DNA from: CAKVLS01 sp045638465
Lineage (GTDB): Bacteria; Bacillota; Clostridia; Christensenellales; UBA1242
NCBI GenBank assembly: GCA_045638465.1
Contig: JAZUBK010000028.1
Span: forward strand, 50,751-114,750
Direction of reading: 5' to 3'
DNA: 64,000 nt
Part shown: in pieces, positions 1 through 8,000 of the stretch
Position numbering within the stretch: the first letter of the stretch is position 1
Layout of the letters: every line of letters begins with the position of its first letter
The notes under the pieces: model-generated
Databases searched by the model: none
Seen by the model: the letters and a program-made list of their open reading frames with translations, nothing else
Told to the model about the DNA's origin: nothing
Made by a program: the position numbers and the translations under genes

Positions 1-188
1 TGAGCGGTAATCATGGCTGGTGTTCCGTGCATATCAGAACCACCTACAAATGTTGTATCATAACCTGCGCTACGGCAGTATCTAGCAAATATGTCTGCTG
101 GTAAATGGCAACCTACTATGTGACCTACGTGAGGAATATTATTAACATAAGTAAGAGCCGCTGTAATTAATCTCTTTTCTTTTTTCAT
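1..188 (-). CDS. metG: Methionyl-tRNA synthetase, N-terminal fragment (runs off window)
   Basis: Reverse-strand reading from ATG at 188 gives MKKEKRLITAALTYVNNIPH and continues through HVGH, the class I synthetase HIGH signature, and a Gly-Gly-Ser-Asp-Met-His-Gly-Thr-Pro stretch typical of the MetRS catalytic core. The enzyme charges tRNA-Met with methionine in the cytosol. Only about 62 codons are inside the window; the frame is open to base 1. Its ATG overlaps the TGA stop of dtd by four bases (ATGA), so translation is probably coupled. It is the third gene of an XRE regulator-dtd-metG operon. The identification is firm; the rest of the protein cannot be judged. Confidence 0.93.
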   Translation of the reverse strand, partial: MKKEKRLITAALTYVNNIPHVGHIVGCHLPADIFARYCRSAGYDTTFVGGSDMHGTPAMITA

Positions 189-643
189 TTCTTTCTACCT
201 TTTTCACTTTCTATAATTATTGTAACCGGACCATCATTGTGAATATCTATTTGCATATCTCCGCCAAAAACACCTGTTTGGATATTTTTGTAAGGATATT
301 TTTTACATTCTTCAATGAATTTATTATACATTTCTTCTGCCTTTACAGGCATCATTGCATCAGAAAAACTAGGTCTAAAGCCATCGTATGCATTTCCGTA
401 TAAAGTAAAGTTGCTTATAATTAAAATTTCGCCACCTACTTTTTCAATATTATAGTTCATCTTTTCATTTTCGTCCTCGAATATCCTAAGACCTGCTATT
501 TTACGAGCTAAATATTGAATATCCCAGTCTGTATCATCTTGACCTATACCAAGAAGCACCATAAACCCTTTGGCTATCTTGCCAACAAGTTTTCCATCTA
601 CTTTTACTCTAGCATTTGTACATCTTTGAATTACTGCTTTCAT
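185..643 (-). CDS. dtd: D-aminoacyl-tRNA deacylase
   Basis: This 152-residue protein has the usual DTD length. It carries the catalytic-loop motif SNFTLYG with Thr80, the residue number of the catalytic Thr in E. coli DTD, and the C-terminal NDGPVT (Gly138-Pro139), the cross-subunit Gly-cisPro motif that excludes L-aminoacyl substrates. The family hydrolyses D-aminoacyl-tRNA, and Gly-tRNA-Ala, in the cytosol as a homodimer. Its ATG overlaps the upstream regulator's TAA by one base (TAATG) and its TGA overlaps metG, so all three genes are tightly coupled. Pairing with an aminoacyl-tRNA synthetase gene fits a role in translation quality control. Confidence 0.95.
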   Translation of the reverse strand: MKAVIQRCTNARVKVDGKLVGKIAKGFMVLLGIGQDDTDWDIQYLARKIAGLRIFEDENEKMNYNIEKVGGEILIISNFTLYGNAYDGFRPSFSDAMMPVKAEEMYNKFIEECKKYPYKNIQTGVFGGDMQIDIHNDGPVTIIIESEKGRKK

Positions 644-1290
644 TATTCTTTTGTGCCTCCCTTAATAATCTTTGTAATAAGGGCTTTTGCAAATCCAAAC
701 CATAACAAAACCATAATTTGTAAACAAAGAGCAACAATCATAAGTAACCATATACGGCTATTTCCACCAAAAGTGTGGACTGTCAAACATATAGTTACAA
801 AGATAGACCACACAAGACCCGATATGCTAAAGAATCTATATATTCTCTTTGCCCATATACAACTAAACACCACTAGCAAAATGAAATTGATTGTCAAAGC
901 GTAGATAAATATTATCCATGACTTTGTGATTTGAGGTGCGATGATTTCTGGCAAAATAAAAATAAGCATCGCAATACACCAAACAAGGCCACAAGAAAGT
1001 AATGTAACAAATAGTTTAACAACATTAGATTTGTGTTCGTTGTTTTTAACAATCTTTTCACGCTTTTTTGTATCTCCTGACAAAAGATCGTCTAGTGTAA
1101 TACCATAAAAGTCTGCAATTTGCTTTAAGGTATATACGTCAGGTATAGCCTCTGCTCTTTCCCACTTTGACACTGCCTTGTCAGAATAATTCAGTTTCTC
1201 AGCTATGTCTAGTTGAGTTAGACCTTTTTGCTTACGATAAAATATTAAGTTGTCTGCGATATTACGCTTTAAAATATTTTGTTCGTCCAT
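643..1290 (-). CDS. XRE-family regulator with four membrane segments
   Basis: This is a 215-residue protein. Residues 8-75 form a Cro/C1-type helix-turn-helix (LTQLDIAEKL, then DKAVSKWERA and LSGD at the domain end). After a basic linker follow about four hydrophobic helices (roughly 95-118, 126-150, 153-175 and 180-205). Membrane-tethered XRE regulators of this form are common in low-GC Gram-positives; ligands are mostly unknown. It is first gene of the operon with dtd and metG and is divergent from the DegV gene. There is no Shine-Dalgarno before the ATG, and the -10 box ends only six bases upstream, so a leaderless mRNA is likely. A palindrome at 1362-1378 may be its operator (inference). 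Confidence 0.85.
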   Translation of the reverse strand: MDEQNILKRNIADNLIFYRKQKGLTQLDIAEKLNYSDKAVSKWERAEAIPDVYTLKQIADFYGITLDDLLSGDTKKREKIVKNNEHKSNVVKLFVTLLSCGLVWCIAMLIFILPEIIAPQITKSWIIFIYALTINFILLVVFSCIWAKRIYRFFSISGLVWSIFVTICLTVHTFGGNSRIWLLMIVALCLQIMVLLWFGFAKALITKIIKGGTKE

Positions 1291-1296
1291 GCCACT

Positions 1297-1325
1297 ATTA
1301 TATTATTATATATGCAATTTATCAA
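1297..1325 (-). promoter_or_regulatory. Promoter of XRE-dtd-metG, predicted leaderless
   Basis: On the reverse strand a TTGATA -35 (1320-1325), a 17-base spacer and a perfect TATAAT -10 (1297-1302) are followed by AGTGGC and then the ATG. Normal start-site spacing puts +1 at the A of the ATG. Confidence 0.75.
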
Positions 1326-1361
1326 GTGTTTTTCACAACTTTTTTTACATCATTTTTGTCA

Positions 1362-1378
1362 CTCTACTCTGAGTAGAG
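1362..1378. promoter_or_regulatory. Palindromic candidate operator between divergent genes
   Basis: CTCTACTC-T-GAGTAGAG is a perfect 8-base inverted repeat around one base. A degenerate second copy begins at 1392 (CTCTACTTTGAAG), 30 bases from the first, about three helical turns. It lies upstream of both the XRE regulator and the DegV gene and is a plausible XRE binding site (inference). Confidence 0.45.
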
Positions 1379-1418
1379 AAGAATTTTTTGACTCTACTTT
1401 GAAGAATTTAAAAGTAGG

Positions 1419-1447
1419 TTGTTATTTTTTATAAGAATAAATAAAAT
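1419..1447 (+). promoter_or_regulatory. Promoter of DegV gene
   Basis: TTGTTA (1419-1424), a 17-base spacer and TAAAAT (1442-1447). The start codon at 1503 has a good GGAG ribosome binding site. Confidence 0.6.
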
Positions 1448-1502
1448 AACGTTGTAAGCAAAGCTTACAAAAAACTAGTTAAAATGAGCGTAGGAGATAA
1501 TT

Positions 1503-2348
1503 ATGAAAATAGCTATTTCGGCAGAAACTACTATAGATATGCCAAAAGAATTATTAGAAAAATACAACATTCACACAACTGCATTTACAATACTTTTGGG
1601 TGAAGATACAAAACTAGACGGAGAACTAAAGACAGACGAAATCTTTGAGTATGTGCAAAAAACAAAAATACTACCAAAGACAAGCGCTATAAACGAATTT
1701 CAATACACAGAACACTTCGAAAAACTACTTGCAGATTATGATGCCGTAGTACATATCAGTTTGTCATCAGAAATTAGCAGTGCTTGTAACAATGCAAAAG
1801 CTGCAGCAAGTAAGATGCAAAACATCTATATCATAGACTCTCGTAGTTTGTCTACAGGTATTGCTCTACTTGCAATATACGCATCTAAACTTGCAGCGGG
1901 TGGCAAAATATCTGCTGCAGAGATTACAAATCTTGTAACAGCAAGAGTACCTCATGTTCAAGCAAGTTTTATCGTTGAAAGACTAGACTACTTGCACAAA
2001 GGTGGCAGATGCTCATCTATTGCACTACTTGGTGCTAACCTTTTGAAAATTAGACCTCAAATTGTGGTAAAAGATGGCAAGATGCAATCTGCAAAAAAAT
2101 ATCGTGGCAATATCGATAAAGTTATCGAAGATTATTCAAAAGATGTTATAGAACAATTTAACACACCAGACCTTACAACTGCTTTTGTAACCTATACAAC
2201 AGCAACAGAAGGTATGATTGCTGCAGCTAAAAAAGCACTTCAAGATAGGGGCTTTAAAGAAATATATGAAACTAGAGCTGGAGCTACTATCTCTTCTCAC
2301 TGTGGCGAACATACTTTGGGAATTCTTTATATTAACGATGGCAAATAG
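1503..2348 (+). CDS. DegV/FakB family fatty-acid-binding protein
   Basis: This 281-residue protein spans the whole DegV (EDD) fold. It starts KIAISAETTIDMPKELLEKY, has the lipid-contacting Thr-Ser in LPKTSAINE, the ISLSSEISSACNNAK helix start, and the second-domain signature RLDYLHKGGRCSS. The family binds a fatty acid; FakB members present it to the kinase FakA for phospholipid synthesis. No fakA is nearby, so the cargo and partner are unknown. The start is set by TAGGAG seven bases before the ATG. The gene is monocistronic, with its own promoter and a terminator at 2431-2454. Confidence 0.9.
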   Translation: MKIAISAETTIDMPKELLEKYNIHTTAFTILLGEDTKLDGELKTDEIFEYVQKTKILPKTSAINEFQYTEHFEKLLADYDAVVHISLSSEISSACNNAKAAASKMQNIYIIDSRSLSTGIALLAIYASKLAAGGKISAAEITNLVTARVPHVQASFIVERLDYLHKGGRCSSIALLGANLLKIRPQIVVKDGKMQSAKKYRGNIDKVIEDYSKDVIEQFNTPDLTTAFVTYTTATEGMIAAAKKALQDRGFKEIYETRAGATISSHCGEHTLGILYINDGK

Positions 2349-2369
2349 GACACCCTCCTACTTCCATAT

Positions 2370-2423
2370 CTAACATTTTGGCGGAGTAACCCTTTTTAAA
2401 TTATCTAGCCCTCAAAATGTTAG
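2370..2423 (+). other. Long-loop inverted repeat in 3' region of DegV gene
   Basis: CTAACATTTTG (2370-2380) and CAAAATGTTAG (2413-2423) are exact 11-base complements with a 32-base loop, immediately before the DegV terminator. It could be an mRNA 3' structure or part of a small 3'-UTR RNA. Nothing else is seen in the 314-base gap between DegV and Tex except two terminators. Confidence 0.35.
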
Positions 2424-2430
2424 AAAAAAG

Positions 2431-2454
2431 ACGGCAATTTATTGCCGTTTTTTT
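2431..2454 (+). terminator. Terminator of DegV gene
   Basis: ACGGCAA-TTTA-TTGCCGT stem-loop followed by a run of seven T. Confidence 0.9.
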
Positions 2455-2600
2455 ATGCAAAATATAAAGTTTTAATCGGTATAAAAAACAAAATAAATTT
2501 AATGTAAATATAGAGGTAAAATAACTCAATTTTGATGTCAAAAAAAATTTGATTTTTTGCTAGTTTTTGAGATTGTAAAGAACATTGATTTTATAAAAAA

Positions 2601-2630
2601 ATAGCCTATTTTTAATCAAAAATGGGCTAT
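2601..2630 (-). terminator. Terminator of tex
   Basis: ATAGCC..TTTTT-AATC-AAAAA..GGCTAT stem-loop with an A-rich 5' flank that reads as a T-run on the reverse strand. T-rich on the other side too, so probably bidirectional. Confidence 0.8.
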
Positions 2631-2662
2631 TTTTGTTATTTTTCTGAAAATTTTGTTTTTTG

Positions 2663-4813
2663 TTATTCGATACCTTTTAAAGTCAAAGCGATACGGTTTT
2701 TATCAAGGTCTACAGATAGGATTTTTACCTTCAAAACTTCGCCAACTTTTAGGGCTTCTGATGGGTGTTTGATGTACTTGTCGCTGATTTGCGAAATGTG
2801 GATAAGGCCGTCTTGGTGAACACCGATATCTACAAAAGCACCAAAGTCTATAACGTTACGAACAGTGCCACGAAGAACCATACCTTCTTTTAGGTCTTTG
2901 ATATCAAGAATATCACTTCTTAATTCTACAGGCTCTAGTTGGTCACGAATATCTCTGCCTGGCTTTACAATTTCGGTAATGATATCTTGAAGTGTTGGAA
3001 CACCAATTCCGCACTCTTTAGCTACTTTTTCTTCGCCTTTTGCATTTACCATTTCTGGCAAATGTACTAATTCGCCGTTTTTTACGCTTTCGTCTGTGAA
3101 GTTAAACATTTTCAAAAGTTTTTCGGCAGCATCATAACTTTCTGGGTGAACAGCGGTGTTATCTAAGATGTTTTTGCCATCTACAATGCGAAGGAAACCT
3201 GCACATTGTTCAAAGGCTTTTCCACCTAGTTTTTTAACTTTCAAAAGTTCTTGCCTATCTACAAATTGGCCATTTTCTTGTCTATAGTCTACGATGTTTT
3301 TTGCGATACCGCTATTTAGACCAGAAACGTAAGATAAAAGGCTTGGAGATGCAGTGTTTAGATCTACACCAACACTATTAACGCAGTCTTCTACAACGCC
3401 TGTTAGCACTTCGGTTAGTCTTTTTTGTGGCATATCGTGTTGATATTGACCAACGCCAATTGATTTTACGTCGATTTTGATAAGCTCTGCTAGTGGGTCT
3501 TGCAATCTACGTGCGATAGAAACTGCACTTCTGTGTGCTGGTTCAAAGTCTGGGAATTCTTCGGCACCTAGTTTTGATGCACTATAAACAGAAGCTCCTG
3601 CTTCGTTTACTACAGCATATGCTACTGGACGAGTTTGTTTTTTAATTAAATTCGCAACAAACATTTCTGATTCTTTTGATGCGGTGCCGTTACCGATAGA
3701 GATAACGTCTACTTTATGTTTGTTGATAAGTTTGGTCAAAACTTCTTCTGCCTCTTCAATTTTGTTTTGAGGAGGAGTTGGGAAGATAACTGTACGATCA
3801 AGCACGTTGCCATTGCTATCGATAACTGCGATTTTGCAACCAGTACGATAAGCTGGGTCAAGGCCTAAGATTGTTTTGCCTTTTAGAGGGGCTTGAAGCA
3901 ATAGAGGTCTTAGGTTAACATCAAACATTTTGATTGCTTGTTCGTTTGCTTTGTCTGTAAGGGCGGTACGAAGTTCTCTTTCAAGAGATGGGAACAAAAG
4001 TCTATCATATCCATCTTCGATTGCTTCGTTTACTAAACTTTCAGTAACAATTCCTTCTTTTAGGAACATTGTTTTGATTATTGTGATGGCTTTTTCTCTG
4101 TTTACTTCGATTTTTACCTTCAAACATTCTTCATTTTCGCCACGGTTGATTGCTAGAATTCTGTGGCTTGGGATTTTGGCGATAGTTTCGCCAAAGTCTT
4201 TGTACATTTCGTAGGTTTTGCTATTTTCGTTCTCTACCAAAGTTGTTTTGATTTCGGCTATTTTTTCCATCATTTCTCTTAGGTCTTTACGAACTTCAGC
4301 AGAATCCGAAATCATCTCGGCGATGATATCTTTTGCTCCTTGGATTGCCTCTTCTGGTGATTTTAGGCCATTTTCTTCGGTAATATATGTTAAGGCAAGG
4401 GCATTAATATCTCCGTCGATTTCGCCAGATAAGATACTTTCGGCTAGTGGTTTTAGACCTTTTGCGATAGCCTCACTAGCTCTTGTCTTTCTCTTTGGTT
4501 TAAATGGTCTATAGATATCTTCTACCTCAGTAAGTGTTGTAGCGTCTTCTATAGATTTTGCTAATTCTTCGGTCATATTACCTTGCTCGGTAATTGTTTT
4601 TGTGATTTCCTCTTTTCTTTTGTTTAAAGATCTAAGGTAAGTTAGTCTGTCAAAAAATTCTCTAAGCACTTGGTCGTCACAACTTCCTGTCATTTCCTTT
4701 CTATATCTTGCAATAAAAGGAATAGTGCAACCTTCGTCTATTAGGTTTATGATGTTAGTTGTGTGGATAGGTTTAAGTGAAAATTCTTGAGTAAGTGTTT
4801 GTTCAATATTCAT
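2663..4813 (-). CDS. tex: Tex-family RNA-binding transcription accessory protein
   Basis: This protein of about 716 residues has the full Tex layout: an N-terminal helical Tex domain (IPFIARYRKEMTGSCDD), a YqgF/RNase H-like core (ILGLDPAYRTGCKIAVID), a helix-hairpin-helix region (VGVDLNTASPSLLSYVSGL), and a C-terminal S1 domain (LRGTVRNVIDFGAFVDIGVH). Tex proteins bind RNA and the transcription machinery and influence transcription and stress fitness; the exact reaction is unsettled. An open frame continues 20 codons upstream, but AAAGGA seven bases before the ATG at 4813 (MNIEQ) selects the shorter start, which matches family N-termini. It is a single gene with a terminator at 2601-2630. Confidence 0.95.
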   Translation of the reverse strand: MNIEQTLTQEFSLKPIHTTNIINLIDEGCTIPFIARYRKEMTGSCDDQVLREFFDRLTYLRSLNKRKEEITKTITEQGNMTEELAKSIEDATTLTEVEDIYRPFKPKRKTRASEAIAKGLKPLAESILSGEIDGDINALALTYITEENGLKSPEEAIQGAKDIIAEMISDSAEVRKDLREMMEKIAEIKTTLVENENSKTYEMYKDFGETIAKIPSHRILAINRGENEECLKVKIEVNREKAITIIKTMFLKEGIVTESLVNEAIEDGYDRLLFPSLERELRTALTDKANEQAIKMFDVNLRPLLLQAPLKGKTILGLDPAYRTGCKIAVIDSNGNVLDRTVIFPTPPQNKIEEAEEVLTKLINKHKVDVISIGNGTASKESEMFVANLIKKQTRPVAYAVVNEAGASVYSASKLGAEEFPDFEPAHRSAVSIARRLQDPLAELIKIDVKSIGVGQYQHDMPQKRLTEVLTGVVEDCVNSVGVDLNTASPSLLSYVSGLNSGIAKNIVDYRQENGQFVDRQELLKVKKLGGKAFEQCAGFLRIVDGKNILDNTAVHPESYDAAEKLLKMFNFTDESVKNGELVHLPEMVNAKGEEKVAKECGIGVPTLQDIITEIVKPGRDIRDQLEPVELRSDILDIKDLKEGMVLRGTVRNVIDFGAFVDIGVHQDGLIHISQISDKYIKHPSEALKVGEVLKVKILSVDLDKNRIALTLKGIE

Positions 4814-4958
4814 TTTTGTATCCTTTTGTGTGTTTTTTTGGACGCAAAGTCCCAAACACCTAAAGGTTAACATAATTTTTGGAGTTAGAGCAACTATTTT
4901 TTATAAAAAAACACAAACTAAAATTTAGAATATTTGCCACAAAATTGGCGACAAAAAG

Positions 4959-4992
4959 TTGCTTTGTTTTTTATAATAATATATTATATACT
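4959..4992 (+). promoter_or_regulatory. Overlapping promoters of the giant lipoprotein gene
   Basis: Two frames fit: TTGCTT (4959) -17- TATTAT (4982-4987), and TTGTTT (4964) -17- TATACT (4987-4992). Either gives a leader of about 50 bases. Confidence 0.5.
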
Positions 4993-5020
4993 ATGTATTA
5001 ATATATTTATCATTATAGTT

Positions 5021-5041
5021 AGGGCTTTGCCCTCAGAGGTG
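5021..5041 (+). promoter_or_regulatory. Hairpin next to the ribosome binding site of the giant gene
   Basis: AGGGC-TTT-GCCCT (5021-5033) is a perfect 5-base stem with a three-base loop. It ends two bases before the AGAGGTG ribosome binding site at 5035-5041. It could limit ribosome loading or protect the mRNA 5' end (inference). Confidence 0.4.
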
Positions 5042-5045
5042 TTTT

Positions 5046-8000
5046 ATGAAAAACGTTAAAAAATTTTTACATTCGATAATCTTAGTATTTACCTTGCTAC
5101 TATGCACGGCATCTTTTAGTGCGTGTGGCGGAGTAAATGTCACCAAAATATCTATCGACGGAGGACCACAGTTTTTGGAAGTGGGTGAAGAGTACACATT
5201 TTCTGCTACTCTAACCCCTAAGAAAGCTAGTAGCAAAGATATAACTTGGTCTAGCAATAATACGGCGGTAGCATCTATCAACGAAAAAGGTAAAGTCAAA
5301 GCAAAATCTGCAGGTACAGCAATAATCACTGCGATGAGCAAGAAAAACAGTAATGTAAAAGACACCTTTGAACTTGTAGTAGCGGGAGGCGATAGCGGAA
5401 TCATAATGCTAAAGTCCGAACATACCTACGATGGACAACCTAAGCCTTATGAAGCATCATATGTTCCTGAGGGCCTAACAGTAAGATATACTTACTACAT
5501 AAAAGACGTTTACCCAGAAAGTGGATATGCCCCTACTGATGCTGGTAACTATCAAGTATTTGCATACGACACTGTTACTGGAAGAAAGTTTGAAAAAACT
5601 GGTAACCTTATCATAAAACAAAAACAAGTTTCTGTAAGTGTAGGAGATTACACCAAAAAGTTCAGTGAGCCAGACCCAACATTTACAGCCACTGTATCAG
5701 GACTTGTAGAAGGCGACACCCTTAACTATACAATCAAGCGTACAGCAGGTGAAAACGTAGAGCAATACTCAATATATCCAGAAGTAGAAGCTCACAAAAA
5801 CTACTACCCTATCATCTCTGAAGGTAGACTAACTATTGAACAACTACCTGTAAAACTTATTGTAGACAATAAAACTTCAACTTATGGCGACACTCTACAA
5901 ACCCCAACTTACACTTTGCAAACATTAGATAACTATTTGCTTGATGATTCTATAAAGGCACAAATTCAAGGCGCTCCTGTAATAGAAATGCCAACAGGCA
6001 CAACAAGACTAAATCAAGGTAGTTACTCTATTACTGCAGACAACCTATCTTCTACAAACCTAAATATCACTTCTAGACAAAATGGTACTTATACTGTAAG
6101 CAAAAAGATAGTTACTATTGCAATAGGTCCAGAGCAATTCAAATATGCAGGTCAAAGCGACCCAGCACTTGTATATGCAATTGACGGAACTTTGGAAGGT
6201 GACGACTTGTCTGGTTGTCTATCTAGAGTTCATGGTGAGACAGTAGGCTTCTATGAATATGTAATCAACCAAGGAATAAATACTAACTATACAATTATGA
6301 CAGAAGCTGGTGCTACTGCTTATAAATTTGAAGTTAGAAGCAATGACGTTATTATTACATTTAACACCTTTGCTATTGATTACTCACAAACAAATAAAGA
6401 GGGATTTATTCCTACAGATTGCTACAACTATACAATCACAATAAATGCTATCCAAAAAGATTATGAAGTTGACGCTTTGGGCAATATTTATCTTGATGGG
6501 GCAGATTCTGTAACACTTTCTCATGAAATCACAAAAGAAGCTCATATGACAGATGAGGAAAAAGCTTCTTATTATCAAAAATGGAAAGTTGTTCCTAGCA
6601 AACTAGCAACAAGCGGATATACCGATCCTGCAAAATACACCTTTACTTTTGTAGAGGGTTATAAATATCTAAATCTTCTAGACCTAAACATCTATGCAAC
6701 AGAGACTTACAAAGTTTATGGTGATGTAGACCCTGCCCTAACTTATAACGCAGTAGGATTTTTGGAAGGTGATGACGCAGAAAGCGTTTTGAAAACCGTA
6801 GAACTAAAAAGAGAAATGGGCGAGAACGTTAATGACAACGGATATGCCATTACTCTAAAAGATGATATTGAATTATTTGACACAAAGACTTATTACAAAC
6901 CTATCTTTAACCCTGGTGTGTTTGTAATAGAGAAAAGAGAACTTAGAGTAACACCTATAAGTTACACCGAAGACAACCCTATCTATTATGGCGAAGCACC
7001 AAGGGTATTAGAGATCGATACAACAGACTTAAATATTGCTTCTCGTGATAACATCACATCAGTTTTAACCGGTGAGCTTAGCAGAGCAAATAACGAAGAC
7101 GTTGGACAATATCCAATTCTTGGAACAGATTTGCAACTTTTGTCAGACAACTACTATATCACATACACTCCTGGTGTATACACTATTATTCCTAGACCTC
7201 TACATATCACAGCTATTGATATGTCTATTCAATATGGCGAAAGCGTTTCTAGATATCAATATTCTTATAGTATCATTGATGAATTTACCTATATTGATGA
7301 AGAAGGCGAAGAGGCTGTAGATCTTAGATTCTACACTATTGACGACCCTTCATTTAGTGGTTCTCTTGCGCTAACAAGTTACGGACTACTACTTGCAAAC
7401 CACACCTACACTATAGGTCAAGGTAATCTTACTGCTGGTGGAAACTTTGATATTACCTTTGCTCAAGGAACTTTGACTGTTGTTCCTAGAGAAGTAACAC
7501 TTGCTTTTACTGCTCAATCATATGGCTTTACAGAATATGACGCTATGGAGGCAGAAGGCAACGCAGCAGTTATTGATGCACTTGTTTACAATTTCAAACC
7601 AGACCTTGCATACAATGACACTTGCAACATTACTTATTGCGGTAGAGCAATAGATAGAGATACAAATATTGTAACTTTGGCAAAAGACTCTGAAGAAAAC
7701 TATGTTTTGGAATTGGAGTTCTTGGCGGCGGACGGAACTATCTTGGACGACTGCTATAACGTAACTATTAACGACAACTTTGTTGAATTGTTCTATCTAG
7801 GACAATCTTTGCTTGATGTTTCTATCAACAGCAAAGCTGGTGGACAAATACTAGAAAAAACTTATGGTGATAGCTATAACATAATTGATGTATTTACAAT
7901 TGTTACAACCAATCCAGAATACACACTAGAATTTACTTCTGCATCATTTAACATCAAAGGTATCACTGACCAAGCACACAAAACAACCCCTGCGTCATAC

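Noticed and set aside
515..904. Forward-strand open frame opposite dtd and the XRE gene
   Set aside because: No ribosome binding site; both reverse-strand genes have clear family motifs; it is antisense shadow.
3930..4514. Two forward frames opposite tex
   Set aside because: They are antisense to an intact Tex protein and have Ser/Leu-rich shadow composition.
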